A DNA stretch of 64,000 nucleotides from Bacteroidota bacterium (GTDB lineage: Bacteria; Bacteroidota; Bacteroidia; Chitinophagales; Saprospiraceae). Each line of letters begins with the position of its first letter. The stretch's first letter is position 1. Below the pieces are notes generated by a model. The model was not told the DNA's origin and ran no database searches. It was given only the letters and a program-made list of their open reading frames with translations. Made by a program: the position numbers and the translations under genes. Shown piece after piece: positions 51,081 to 63,217 of the stretch. The stretch lies in contig CAUJEY010000010.1 in the NCBI GenBank assembly GCA_963169325.1, positions 18,499 through 82,498 on the forward strand, read 5' to 3'.

Positions 51081-51518
51081 GGCACATACACATCTTGGCC
51101 TGTTGCGCAGCGCACAGGCCGGGTGACGAAATAAGCAGCAACAGTGGTGTGGTTAGGAAAAAAGACGACTCCCCGGGAGGAGGACGAATTTATAATCTGG
51201 AAAGAAGTGGTGTGGGCTTCCACTGCGCGCAAATTGCGCAGTCGATACGCAAAAATATTTTTTATTTCTGATAAACTAAAACATCCAGAATAAAAAACTT
51301 TTTAAATCAGATAGTCCAGTAGAAATGGCTATCTATGCAAGAAATTTCGAAACAGAATTAAATAAAACTTATTTGCCCTTTTTAGAAAAAATTCGTGCTT
51401 TAAAAAGGAGATTACACAAAATTTTCAATCGAAATCAACAATGATGCTGGGAAACATCAGTGAAAAAAAGCGAATGCCAAAGGGGATTTTTGACTCGACG
51501 TTGCCCGGAATAATTACT
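51081..51518. other. intergenic region upstream of gltB
   Basis: About 440 bases, mostly A+T-rich between 51230 and 51470, with no convincing gene. It should hold the gltB promoter; TATTTTTG on the - strand at 51250-51257 is the best -7 candidate. No tRNA, hairpin with T-run or known riboswitch shape was recognised. A nitrogen-responsive site could be here but I cannot identify one. Confidence 0.45.
51250..51257 (-). promoter_or_regulatory. candidate -7 box (TATTTTTG) for gltB
   Basis: TATTTTTG on the - strand matches TAnnTTTG. It is about 170 bases upstream of the gltB start and has only a weak -33 partner. Confidence 0.3.
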
Positions 51519-52487
51519 TCACTTCATCAATTTTCCCAGTTCTCTCCAGGTGATCAACTGGATACCTTCTTCCGCTAAGATTTTCTTACAGGTTGCACCG
51601 GCAAAAAAATCAAAATCGGCCTGTCGCCAGGCGGCGCCCCAGTCGGGGTGGTCGTAAGTCATGCCCTGCATTTCGGGGCCTTCGTATGCCAGGTGCATGA
51701 GCAATACACTAACGCCGGGCTGGAGTTCGCGGAGTGTGCGCTCGTAATAGGCCGACATACCACCTTTGTAGTCTTCGGGGCCGGCGGTCAGTACCCGGTC
51801 AACGACAACATCTTTTTCCGTCAGGGTCACGCCTGCGGCGGTCGGGAGTTGGGCGAGCATATCGCGGCCGAGCATTACGGGTATCCGATACTCCCGGCCG
51901 AGTTTGAGGTAAATTTGGAACAATTCCGGGAGTGTAAAGAACAAACAGCCCATGTGGCTGTCGAGGTGCGTGGGCTCGATACCCATTGCTTTTGCTTTTT
52001 CAATCTGGGCACGCAATTCCAGTTCCACTTCTTCGGGGCGGGCACGGGCAGCGAGTGTTGCGCAGCTTTCGTGAAAATAGCCAATACTATCTACGAGGCT
52101 GCTCACTGTACCCCGGGGTGCAGCAGGACCCCATTTATAGTTTTTCCATTCACTGGTAAGGGTCAGGTGCAGCCCCAGGTCGGCTGTAGAAAAATCGCGA
52201 AAAAAGAAGGCCACTTCAGGCAGCCAGGGACAGGGCACCATGATGCTGGCGGAATTGACTGCGCCGGTAACCAGGGCTTCGAAGCTAGCCTGATTTTCCG
52301 AATGCGACATTCCCAGGTCGTCGGCGTGCAGGATCAGCAATTTGGTACCGGCGGGATAGCCGAGGCGTTCGGCCAGGGAAGGGGAAGATTGTGCGTTGCC
52401 GGTGTTCAGATTTAACAGATAGCATACTGCGGTCAGCAAAAATTGGTGGAACAGCCGGTTCAGGAATAGCATGTTTTTTCGATTCAT
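51519..52487 (-). CDS. ChbG/HpnK (YdjC) family carbohydrate deacetylase, secreted
   Basis: The 322-residue protein has an N-terminal hydrophobic leader (about residues 10-30, LLTAVCYLLNLNTGNAQ) and a YdjC-type deacetylase fold. The metal site is LLILHADDLGMSHSEN with the conserved Asp-Asp; DLGLHLTLTSEW and EPTHLDSHMGCLF supply the His ligands. The family removes acetyl groups from N-acetylated oligosaccharides such as chitobiose or from lipid glucosamines. The exported form suggests a periplasmic substrate. It ends upstream of gltB with no shared signals. Confidence 0.83.
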   Translation of the reverse strand: MNRKNMLFLNRLFHQFLLTAVCYLLNLNTGNAQSSPSLAERLGYPAGTKLLILHADDLGMSHSENQASFEALVTGAVNSASIMVPCPWLPEVAFFFRDFSTADLGLHLTLTSEWKNYKWGPAAPRGTVSSLVDSIGYFHESCATLAARARPEEVELELRAQIEKAKAMGIEPTHLDSHMGCLFFTLPELFQIYLKLGREYRIPVMLGRDMLAQLPTAAGVTLTEKDVVVDRVLTAGPEDYKGGMSAYYERTLRELQPGVSVLLMHLAYEGPEMQGMTYDHPDWGAAWRQADFDFFAGATCKKILAEEGIQLITWRELGKLMK

Positions 52488-52524
52488 CTTCCTTGTTTAT
52501 TACTTGAGTCAAAAGTAATCAACA

Positions 52525-52561
52525 AACCAGAAACCTTCTAACCCTCCAACCAGAAACCCTC
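52525..52561. repeat. 15-base tandem repeat (AACCAGAAACCCTCT family) at the 3' end of glgP
   Basis: AACCAGAAACCTTCTAACCC and AACCAGAAACCCTC run together and reach the glgP stop codon (TCA on this strand at 52560-52562). The same unit in opposite orientation lies upstream of glgP at 55155-55201, and both orientations meet at 63898-63977. Confidence 0.8.
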
Positions 52562-55139
52562 AAAGCCAGCGCACCAACCCGAAATCCTGCCGGTGTGGCA
52601 ACAAGGGGTGTTTGGGAAACATCCGGAAGCCGTACTCGAACACGCCCGCTGTTTTTGGCGTGATGTCGCAGGAATAGGTAGCAAGAGCGCCTTTCTGGTG
52701 CTCCAGTTCCAGTTCGTTGGTGCCGATGAGTTCCAGTTCCGTTTCGGAAATACGACGGAAAAACACCACTTCCACGCCTACATCAGAGGAGCCGAGTTCG
52801 TGCAGTTGCAGGGTAACCGAAGCCTTGAAATTTTCGCCCAGCGGCAGCGAATGGTTGAAGGTGTCGGGCGCTTGCAGGTCGGTGAGTTCGATGGCATCCC
52901 AGGCACGGCGCAAGCGGTTTTTCCAATCGACCAGGCCGAACAAGGCTGTGAATTTGTTTTTCTTGAGTTTCTGGCTGCGATCCCAAAGTTTGCCGTAGTA
53001 ACGCTCCTGATAGTCGTCGAGCATCCGTTTCATCACGAATTCGGGCGCTATGCCTGCGATGGTGTTTTTGATATGGCTCAGCCAGCCCTCGCTACTGCCG
53101 CCGGTACCGTTTCCGAAATAGGTGGGAATAATATCGCTTTCGAGAATATTGTAGATCGTCTCGGCGTCAAGTTCGTTTTGCAGGTCAGGATCGGCGTAGG
53201 TGTCGTGTTCGGGCAGCGCCCAGCCTGCGCCGGGCCGGTAACCTTCGCACCACCATCCGTCGAGCACCGAGAAGTTCATCACGCCGTTCATCACAGCCTT
53301 CATACCGCTGGTACCGCTGGCTTCTTTGGGCCGGGTGGGGTTATTCAGCCAGATATCCACGCCTTGCACCAGTAGTTTGGCCATTTCCATACCGTAGTTT
53401 TCCAGGAAAATGACCTTGCCTTTGAAAAGCGGATTTTTTGTCGTGTTGTAAATCAAACGGATAAACTCCTGACCACCTTTATCGGCCGGGTGGGCCTTGC
53501 CGGCAAACAGGAACAACACGGGCCGGTCGGCGTTATTGACCATCTCTGCTAACCGTTTTTCGTTGGAAAACAGCAGTGTGGCGCGTTTGTAAGTGGCAAA
53601 ACGCCGGGCAAAGCCGATAACCAGGGCATTTTCACGGATCGCGTTGACAATCTCAAAAATGCTGCGCGGGTTCTCGCCGCGGCGGGTCAGGTCCTCGCGC
53701 AATTCAGCGCGCACCCAATCGAGCAGGCGTTTTTTAAGGGCCAGGCGGATTCCAGTTATCTTATCGGCCGGCACCTTTTGGATTTTTTCCCAGTATTTTT
53801 TGCTGGTCTGATCTTCCAAAAATCCTTTCCCGAAGGTTTCAGTGTACAACTCCAGCCACTCGCGGGCCACCCAAGTGGGAAAGTGTACCCCATTGGTGAC
53901 GTAGCCGACGTGCGATTCGGCGTAGTGGTAATCGGGATAAAGTTCGTTAAACATCTTCTGACTGACCTGACCGTGCAGTCGGCTCACCCCATTCACTTCC
54001 TGCGAAGTACGGAGTGCCAGATTGCTTACGGAGAATAACTCATTGGGGTTATTGGCATCAAGTCTGCCGAAAGCCAGTAATTCTTCCCAGGAGATATCGA
54101 GTGCAAAGGTGAACTCAAAGAGGTAGTCGCGCAGGAGTGCTTCAGAAAAAGCGTCGTGTCCGGCGGGCACGGGGGTATGCGTCGTGAACAGCTGCGTGGC
54201 GCGTACGATTTCGAGTGCGGCATCGTAGGGCAGGTGTTTGTTTTTCAGGTAATTGCGCAGGCGTTCAAGGCCCAGGAAGGCCGCGTGACCTTCGTTGAGG
54301 TGGTAGAGGTCGGGTTCGAGATTCATGGCTTTGATCGCTCGCGCCCCGCCGATACCGAGCAGGATTTCCTGGCGCAGGCGATTTTCATTGTCGCCGCCGT
54401 ACAGTTGGTGCGTGATGGAGCGATCCTCCCAGCGGTTGTCGTCGATGTCGGTATCCAGCAGGTACAACGGCACCCGGCCTACGCTGAGTTGCCATACCTT
54501 GGCCCACACGGTGCGTCCGGCAAAGTTGACATGGATTTTGATCCACTCGCCGCGTGCATCTCGCACCGGCGCAACAGGCAATTGTGTAAACTTGGCTGCT
54601 TCCAGTTGGTGGATTTGTTCGCCGTGCAGGGAAATGGCTTGTTGGAAATACCCGTAGCGGTACAAGAGTCCGACGGCAATAAGGTTGGTATTGCGGTCGC
54701 TGGCTTCCTTCAGGTAATCGCCGGCAAGTATGCCCAGTCCGCCGGAGTACAAGCGTACGCTTTGGTGCAGACCGTATTCCATACAGAAATAGGCGATCTG
54801 AGGTTGTGTTTTGGCCGGTGCTTTACCGATATAGTCTTCGAAATTGCGAAGTACCTGCTTCATCCGGGTCATAAACCCGGCATTATGGAGCAGTTCCTGC
54901 GCCTTTTCGATGCTGAGCTCGTCGAGCAGCGCCAGCGGGTTGTAATTAGCCGCTTCGAAACCCTTTGGGTCGATGGACCGGAACAGATCAATAGCATCGT
55001 GGTTCCAGGACCACCAGAGGTTGTGCGCGAGGGACAACAGCGGCGCAAGGCCTTCAGGTAGTTTGGGTTCTATAAAAATGCGCTTCAGTTTAGCGCCGTC
55101 TTGAGTCAGGTTGCCGACCATATGGTGGAGTTGAGTCAT
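52560..55139 (-). CDS. glgP: alpha-glucan phosphorylase
   Basis: This PLP enzyme (859 aa) of the short alpha-glucan phosphorylase type releases glucose 1-phosphate from glycogen or maltodextrin. Visible blocks are IAYFCMEYGLHQSVRLYSGGLGILAGDYLKEASD, YHLNEGHAAFLGLERLR, YVTNGVHFPTW and the PLP-region GTSGMKAVMNGVMNFSVLDGWW. Length is as expected for this group, in which a DUF3417 N-terminal module (LSLAHNLWWSWNHDAIDLF) precedes the core. It is bracketed by inverted copies of a 15-base repeat, one of them in its 5' leader. No other glycogen genes are adjacent. Confidence 0.94.
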   Translation of the reverse strand: MTQLHHMVGNLTQDGAKLKRIFIEPKLPEGLAPLLSLAHNLWWSWNHDAIDLFRSIDPKGFEAANYNPLALLDELSIEKAQELLHNAGFMTRMKQVLRNFEDYIGKAPAKTQPQIAYFCMEYGLHQSVRLYSGGLGILAGDYLKEASDRNTNLIAVGLLYRYGYFQQAISLHGEQIHQLEAAKFTQLPVAPVRDARGEWIKIHVNFAGRTVWAKVWQLSVGRVPLYLLDTDIDDNRWEDRSITHQLYGGDNENRLRQEILLGIGGARAIKAMNLEPDLYHLNEGHAAFLGLERLRNYLKNKHLPYDAALEIVRATQLFTTHTPVPAGHDAFSEALLRDYLFEFTFALDISWEELLAFGRLDANNPNELFSVSNLALRTSQEVNGVSRLHGQVSQKMFNELYPDYHYAESHVGYVTNGVHFPTWVAREWLELYTETFGKGFLEDQTSKKYWEKIQKVPADKITGIRLALKKRLLDWVRAELREDLTRRGENPRSIFEIVNAIRENALVIGFARRFATYKRATLLFSNEKRLAEMVNNADRPVLFLFAGKAHPADKGGQEFIRLIYNTTKNPLFKGKVIFLENYGMEMAKLLVQGVDIWLNNPTRPKEASGTSGMKAVMNGVMNFSVLDGWWCEGYRPGAGWALPEHDTYADPDLQNELDAETIYNILESDIIPTYFGNGTGGSSEGWLSHIKNTIAGIAPEFVMKRMLDDYQERYYGKLWDRSQKLKKNKFTALFGLVDWKNRLRRAWDAIELTDLQAPDTFNHSLPLGENFKASVTLQLHELGSSDVGVEVVFFRRISETELELIGTNELELEHQKGALATYSCDITPKTAGVFEYGFRMFPKHPLLPHRQDFGLVRWL

Positions 55140-55154
55140 GTAGTAGAGATTGAT

Positions 55155-55201
55155 GGTTTAGGGGGTTAGAGGGTTTCTGGTTAGAGGGTTTCTGGTTAGA
55201 G
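55155..55201. repeat. 15-base tandem repeat (GGTTAGAGGGTTTCT) in the glgP leader
   Basis: Two full units GGTTAGAGGGTTTCT with partial units on either side (GGTTTAGGG before, GGTTAGAG after) lie 16-62 bases upstream of the glgP start, between it and the likely promoter at 55244-55251, so they would be transcribed into the leader. They are inverted relative to the copy at the 3' end of glgP. Confidence 0.85.
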
Positions 55202-55243
55202 AAGACCGCGTTATAAATCTATTATCCGATTTTATGCCGGGTG

Positions 55244-55251
55244 CAAAAATA
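55244..55251 (-). promoter_or_regulatory. -7 box (TATTTTTG) for glgP
   Basis: TATTTTTG followed by CACC on the - strand matches TAnnTTTG. The leader to the start at 55139 would be about 100 bases and contain the tandem repeat. Confidence 0.4.
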
Positions 55252-55409
55252 CGTCGATTTACGGAAGGTTCGTGTAAAATTAACAAAAAGGGAGCCGAAT
55301 TAGTGGCCGGGCATCGGCTTAGGTGGCCTTTTTTAAAGAAAATGAATAAGTTACGAGCGGGAAATCCGTTCTTTGTAAACAGAATTTTTTCCATCTGAAA
55401 TTCGGAATT

Positions 55410-56183
55410 ATGCAAAAAATGCTTGTCACCGGACTGCTGGCCTTGTTCTTATTCGCCTGTACGGACACACCCGCGCCCACTGCCAACACCACCAATACCC
55501 TTACCGATACGCTCTCCGCCGTGCCGCCGGCAAACAGCGGGCAACGCGCCGCCGTTGCCCCGCCACCGCCGCTGCAAACCCTGCGCGGTATGTACCAATC
55601 AGGTACGAATGGCGACGCCTTTTACGATTGCACTGCCGGCAAAACTTACCGTGTAAACGCCAAGCCACAGGTACTCGACTCATTATACTACCAGGCCTGC
55701 CAGCCGGCGCCATACGAGAACGAATCGGTGTATGCCGTGGTCCGTGGATATGTTACGCCCCGGGCAGATGCCTCCGGGACACCGGCTTCCATTGATGGCG
55801 AATTCAGCATCACCGGGATCGACACAATGACCGCCAAAAGTATGTTCAATACCTGCCGGCCATTCGATTTTTGGTGCATGGGCACCGAACCTTTTTGGGG
55901 ACTCCTTATTTCCGAACAGGAAGCCGGATTGTTTTTAAAAAATATCGGAGCCGACCAGGGCAAGGCGTTTGCCTGGGCGGCTCCAAAGGTCAAAGGAGAT
56001 AGCTGGACATACACGACAACCGACCCCGGCACAAAGGAAAAAGTAAACGTAGTGGTCCGAAAAACCGCTTGCAGCGACGGCATGTCGGACCGGCGGTACA
56101 ATTACGCGGTGGAAATCAGGATCGGGGAGCAAACGCTGCGAGGGTGTGCGATAAGGTATGGCGAGCGGGTTGTGCGGGAATAG
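55410..56183 (+). CDS. lipoprotein with COG3650-like C-terminal domain
   Basis: The 257-residue protein has a lipoprotein leader (ALFLFACTDTPAP, Cys about residue 17) and a Pro/Thr-rich linker. The C-terminal domain has CMGTEPFWGLLISEQEAGLF, ACSDGMSDRRYNYAVEIRIGEQTLRGC, the two signature blocks of COG3650-type envelope proteins. Paired Cys residues (FDFWC, RGCAI and TACSDG) may form disulfides. The function of the family is unknown; copper or acid-stress links have been suggested for some relatives but nothing here supports one. It is convergent with the next gene, 2 bases apart. Confidence 0.7.
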   Translation: MQKMLVTGLLALFLFACTDTPAPTANTTNTLTDTLSAVPPANSGQRAAVAPPPPLQTLRGMYQSGTNGDAFYDCTAGKTYRVNAKPQVLDSLYYQACQPAPYENESVYAVVRGYVTPRADASGTPASIDGEFSITGIDTMTAKSMFNTCRPFDFWCMGTEPFWGLLISEQEAGLFLKNIGADQGKAFAWAAPKVKGDSWTYTTTDPGTKEKVNVVVRKTACSDGMSDRRYNYAVEIRIGEQTLRGCAIRYGERVVRE

Positions 56184-56185
56184 AA

Positions 56186-57388
56186 CTATAAAATGGCCCT
56201 GTTCCCACGCAACTCCTGCCGGATATCCGGTTTCAGCCGGTCCGCCGCCTGCACCAGCATATCTTCATCCGGAGGAAACGGCGCCGGGCGGTTGCCGATA
56301 CAGCGACGCGAGGCTTCGCTCAGCGCCCGGGCATCGCCGCGGAAGGTGGCGGCGTAATGCTCGAACAGGATTTCGGTGCCGAGGTCGCGGGCATCCAGGC
56401 GGACATTGCGCGTGGCATCATATACCTCCAGCATGCCGGACAAACGCGCCGCTTTGGTTTGATACGCTTCCAGCACTATGGCGCGGATACGAATGTAGTG
56501 TGGCGTTTTGATGTCGTTGCCGGCAGTGTCTTTTTTTACGTTTCCGCGTTCGTCCAGGACATAATCCCAGCCATCCTGAATTTCTTTTTCATCGACGTAT
56601 TCCCGCTCATTGATCCGTTCCGGGCTGATATCCACCCGGCGAATGTTGAACACCACGCGGTAATCCACCGGTATACCTTGTTCGGGTTTGAAGTGAAAAA
56701 CCTTCCATTCGCTGTTTAAATCGTAGGTGCCCATGGCCATGACGCGATCCTGAAACTCCCGTGGCAACAATTGGTCGCTCTGGTTTTTTACTTCAAATAG
56801 AATATGTGTGGTGCCGAGTGTGCGGGCGTCCTGCATCATCCGGTCTTTATTTTTGTAGTTGCTAAAATACCGGCGTTCCAAATCCTGGAGGGTGGAATAA
56901 GCGTCCCGGGCAGCCAACCGGTCGCCACGATCTGCCTGGAGTAGCAGGTCTTCGGCGCGGTTGTACAGGTATTCGGCGGCTTTTTCGCGGCTTTCTGCTT
57001 CCAGTTTTTCAATGGAAACAAATTCAAAACGGGCGCGATAGCCGTCTTTTGACACCAAAGGCAGCAGCGGGGCGACGAGATTCTGGCGATCTTGTATTTT
57101 CCGGTGTATGTTATTGACTTTCTCCCAGTTTTCCGGGCGGTTCGCCGCGGCCAGATTTTCAGCAATACGCAGGTCGCGAGCCTGGGCTTTTTGGAACGCC
57201 AGTTCCAGCCCCTGTACGTATTCGGTTTTCTTTTTGGACTTACCACGCAGTTTTTGAACACAAAATTCGATGGCGCCGTCGTAGTCGCCGCTTTCGGTGA
57301 ATTTTTGGGCAGTACGGCAAGCGGTAAGCAAAAGGCCGAAGCAAAGGGCCATGAATAAGGGAGCGGAGAAGCGGATACGGGTAAGCAT
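56186..57388 (-). CDS. hypothetical lipoprotein with coiled/TPR-like N-terminal half
   Basis: I do not recognise a named family. The 400-residue protein has a lipoprotein leader (FGLLLTACRTAQKF, Cys about residue 24) and a helical region (about 30-190). That region includes SGDYDGAIEFCVQKLRGKSKK and RAEDLLLQADRGDRLAARDAYSTLQDLE, like TPR-type repeats. The second half is mainly beta and contains KIRVDISPERINEREYVDE-type charged strands. It resembles large Bacteroidota outer-membrane-associated lipoproteins of unknown role. It is divergent from murQ. Confidence 0.6.
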   Translation of the reverse strand: MLTRIRFSAPLFMALCFGLLLTACRTAQKFTESGDYDGAIEFCVQKLRGKSKKKTEYVQGLELAFQKAQARDLRIAENLAAANRPENWEKVNNIHRKIQDRQNLVAPLLPLVSKDGYRARFEFVSIEKLEAESREKAAEYLYNRAEDLLLQADRGDRLAARDAYSTLQDLERRYFSNYKNKDRMMQDARTLGTTHILFEVKNQSDQLLPREFQDRVMAMGTYDLNSEWKVFHFKPEQGIPVDYRVVFNIRRVDISPERINEREYVDEKEIQDGWDYVLDERGNVKKDTAGNDIKTPHYIRIRAIVLEAYQTKAARLSGMLEVYDATRNVRLDARDLGTEILFEHYAATFRGDARALSEASRRCIGNRPAPFPPDEDMLVQAADRLKPDIRQELRGNRAIL

Positions 57389-57560
57389 GGTTTCCGTTAT
57401 TAGATTGTTATTTCAAATGAGACTGCAAGATGTTTCCCCGGGATGCAGCACAACTATTAAATGATGTTAGGGCTTTATGAAAATTTGTTAAAAAATAAAA
57501 CGGCTCGTAAATGACTGTAAATGAAGTGTAAACTTTCTTTGCATTTTAAATCAACACCTT

Positions 57561-58370
57561 ATGGAAAAGATTACTGAAAGCGCTTCGCCGTACCGGCACC
57601 TGGAAAAAATGACCGCGCGCGAACTGCTCACCCATATTAATGCGGAGGACAAAACGGTACCACTTGCCGTGGAACTGGCCATCCCGCAAATTGAAGCCCT
57701 GGTAGAAGCCATCGTGCCGAAGATGCGCGAAGGGGGGCGGCTGTTTTATATCGGCGCCGGCACCAGTGGCCGGTTGGGTATTCTGGATGCCTCCGAAATC
57801 CCGCCCACTTACGGCGCGCCACCGGACTGGGTGATCGGCCTCATCGCCGGCGGCGACCGGGCGATTCGAAAAGCCGTGGAAGGCGCCGAAGACAGCACTA
57901 CCCAGGCCTGGGCAGATTTGCAGGAATACCGGATCGATGCGCGAGATGTGATCATCGGTATTGCCGCATCGGGTACCACGCCTTATGTGGTGCATGGGCT
58001 GCGTACCTGCCGCGAACATGGCATCATCACAGGCTGCATCACCTGCAACCCAGGGGCGCCCGTACTGGCCGAGGCTGATTTTCCAGTACTGGTCGTCACC
58101 GGACCGGAATTTGTAACCGGAAGTACACGCATGAAAGCCGGTACGGCCCAGAAATTAGTCCTGAATATGATTTCCACCTCGGTGATGATCCAACTGGGCC
58201 GGGTGCAGGATAATAAAATGGTAGATATGCAACTAAGCAACGTAAAACTGGTGGACCGCGGCACGCAGATGGTCATGCAGGCCACGGGATTGGGATATGA
58301 GGCGGCGCAAGCGTTATTACTGGAAGGAGGGAGTGTAAGGGAGGCGGTGAGCGGGTATTTGAAAAAGTAA
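57561..58370 (+). CDS. murQ: N-acetylmuramic acid 6-phosphate etherase
   Basis: MurQ (269 aa) cleaves the lactyl ether of MurNAc-6-phosphate to give GlcNAc-6-phosphate and lactate in cell-wall recycling. The SIS fold carries FYIGAGTSGRLGILDASEIPPTYG, the catalytic Glu region AVEGAEDS, IGIAASGTTPYV and TGSTRMKAGTAQKLVLN, all family signatures. Length is slightly shorter than E. coli MurQ, which has an extra C-terminal tail. The convergent neighbour is an amino-sugar-type kinase, which strengthens a recycling theme. Confidence 0.94.
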   Translation: MEKITESASPYRHLEKMTARELLTHINAEDKTVPLAVELAIPQIEALVEAIVPKMREGGRLFYIGAGTSGRLGILDASEIPPTYGAPPDWVIGLIAGGDRAIRKAVEGAEDSTTQAWADLQEYRIDARDVIIGIAASGTTPYVVHGLRTCREHGIITGCITCNPGAPVLAEADFPVLVVTGPEFVTGSTRMKAGTAQKLVLNMISTSVMIQLGRVQDNKMVDMQLSNVKLVDRGTQMVMQATGLGYEAAQALLLEGGSVREAVSGYLKK

Positions 58371-58373
58371 AAG

Positions 58374-59459
58374 TTAGCCCTCCCCTGCTCCGGAGCACAT
58401 TTCCTGCAAAAGCGTCTGATGGCGTTCCACTTCCTGAAATAAAGCCAGCTGGTTTCGGGCGCGTACCAGGTTGTGCTCTGTATACTTGATTTTATAGTAG
58501 GTGTCGCCCGCCAAGTAGTCGGTGAGAAAACGCAACGCCTGTTCGCCGATAATCCACAGCGCGCCAAGCGGCAGGTTTTGGCGTTCCAGCGCCGTCAAAA
58601 AACCGGCGGTTGGGCACATAAATCCCCGGCAAAGCGCTTCAAGCGTGTCCAATCTCAGATTAACGGAGCCGCTGCCGTCCTCCGGGCAGTCCGGTGCGAA
58701 GGTGCGCACCATATCACCGAAATCGGATAACACAGTGCCTGGCATGATAGTATCCCAGTCGATAACGGCCACTGCACGACCGGTTTGGGTATCCAGCAGC
58801 ACATTGCCCGCTTTCGTGTCGTTGTGCGTGACCCGCCGCGGTAATTCGCCGCTTTGTTTCAGCCGGTGCACCTGGGTAAACACGGTCCGCGCTTCAAACA
58901 GGGCATCGATTTCGGCTTGCGCCTGTTTTTGGCGGTTCGCCGGATTTTTTTTCAAAATATCTTCAAAAACAGCCCAGCGGCGTTCGGTATCGTGAAAACC
59001 GGGAATTGTTTCTACCAGTTCGTTTGCCGGAAAATCGCGCAGCGCATATAGAAATGCGCCGTAAGCCCGTGCAGCCTCGAAGGCAACAGCAGGTTCCGGC
59101 AGGTGCTCGGGGGCAAAAGTATTGTCGTAAAATGGGAACACACGCCAGTAGTTGCCTGCGTCGTCGCGGTGCAACCACTTTCCCTCCGAGGTTGCGACGG
59201 GCGCTGGAATACGCAGCGGAAAATCATCTTGCTGCTCCAAATGCGCTGCCACGGCCCGGATATTGCGCATCACTGCGTCGGGATTGGTAAATACCTGATG
59301 GTTCAGCCGCTGTAGAAGCCAGGACTGCTTTTTACCATTGATTTGAATATCAACCCGGTAGGTATCATTGATGTTGCCGGCCCCGATCGGCGTAACGGCA
59401 AAACAAGTATCAAAAGGTATAAACTGGCGGATGATCCCGGAAAGCGGTGGCGTATGCAT
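58374..59459 (-). CDS. aminoglycoside phosphotransferase-fold kinase, N-acetylhexosamine kinase-like
   Basis: The 361-residue kinase has the APH fold: an N-lobe with PIGAGNINDTYRV and WLLQRLNHQVF, the catalytic loop THNDTKAGNVLLD (about residue 215) with Asp and Asn, and the DFG-equivalent VIDWDTIMPGTVLSDFGDMVR. The HNDTK/DWDTIMPG style is that of N-acetylhexosamine 1-kinase (NahK) relatives rather than antibiotic kinases. A sugar such as GlcNAc or MurNAc is a reasonable guess given murQ alongside. It starts 3 bases after fadH in the - direction, so it is probably co-transcribed with it. Confidence 0.78.
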   Translation of the reverse strand: MHTPPLSGIIRQFIPFDTCFAVTPIGAGNINDTYRVDIQINGKKQSWLLQRLNHQVFTNPDAVMRNIRAVAAHLEQQDDFPLRIPAPVATSEGKWLHRDDAGNYWRVFPFYDNTFAPEHLPEPAVAFEAARAYGAFLYALRDFPANELVETIPGFHDTERRWAVFEDILKKNPANRQKQAQAEIDALFEARTVFTQVHRLKQSGELPRRVTHNDTKAGNVLLDTQTGRAVAVIDWDTIMPGTVLSDFGDMVRTFAPDCPEDGSGSVNLRLDTLEALCRGFMCPTAGFLTALERQNLPLGALWIIGEQALRFLTDYLAGDTYYKIKYTEHNLVRARNQLALFQEVERHQTLLQEMCSGAGEG

Positions 59460-59462
59460 AGG

Positions 59463-62905
<3,443 letters not shown>

Positions 62906-63024
62906 GTTGGAGGATTATGGATAGCATCCGCTCAAAGCGTCTGCGTGACAGATCGCGTTTACGATAAGGTTCGTAAGCCTATGCGCTTCTCGATTTTAAA
63001 TGGATTTAATAGATTAAGACGCTA

Positions 63025-63032
63025 CAAAATTA
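63025..63032 (-). promoter_or_regulatory. candidate -7 box (TAATTTTG) for the haloperoxidase-like gene
   Basis: TAATTTTG on the - strand matches TAnnTTTG, about 120 bases upstream of the start at 62905. No clear -33 partner was seen. Confidence 0.3.
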
Positions 63033-63079
63033 GGAATAAATTCTGTTTAGTAGCGGGCAAGCAAAAGTCCCCTCAAACC

Positions 63080-63148
63080 GGTACCTTTCAAATGGCGACC
63101 CGGAAACAGTCCAGATGTCTTTACTCGGGTCGCTATTTGAAAGGTACC
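63080..63148. promoter_or_regulatory. 23-bp inverted repeat between the haloperoxidase-like gene and the response regulator
   Basis: GGTACCTTTCAAATGGCGAC (23 bases to CCG) is repeated in reverse complement with one mismatch after a 23-base spacer. There is no T-run. It lies 70-138 bases upstream of the regulator ATG, where it could be an operator, an attenuator or the remnant of a small mobile sequence. The 312-base gap holds nothing else I can name beyond the -7 box at 63025. Confidence 0.5.
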
Positions 63149-63217
63149 CGACAAATGCGCGTTTAAGTTGAGTTTGGTACGGAAATTGCCTGTGTATTGA
63201 TTTCATAATACTTGTAC

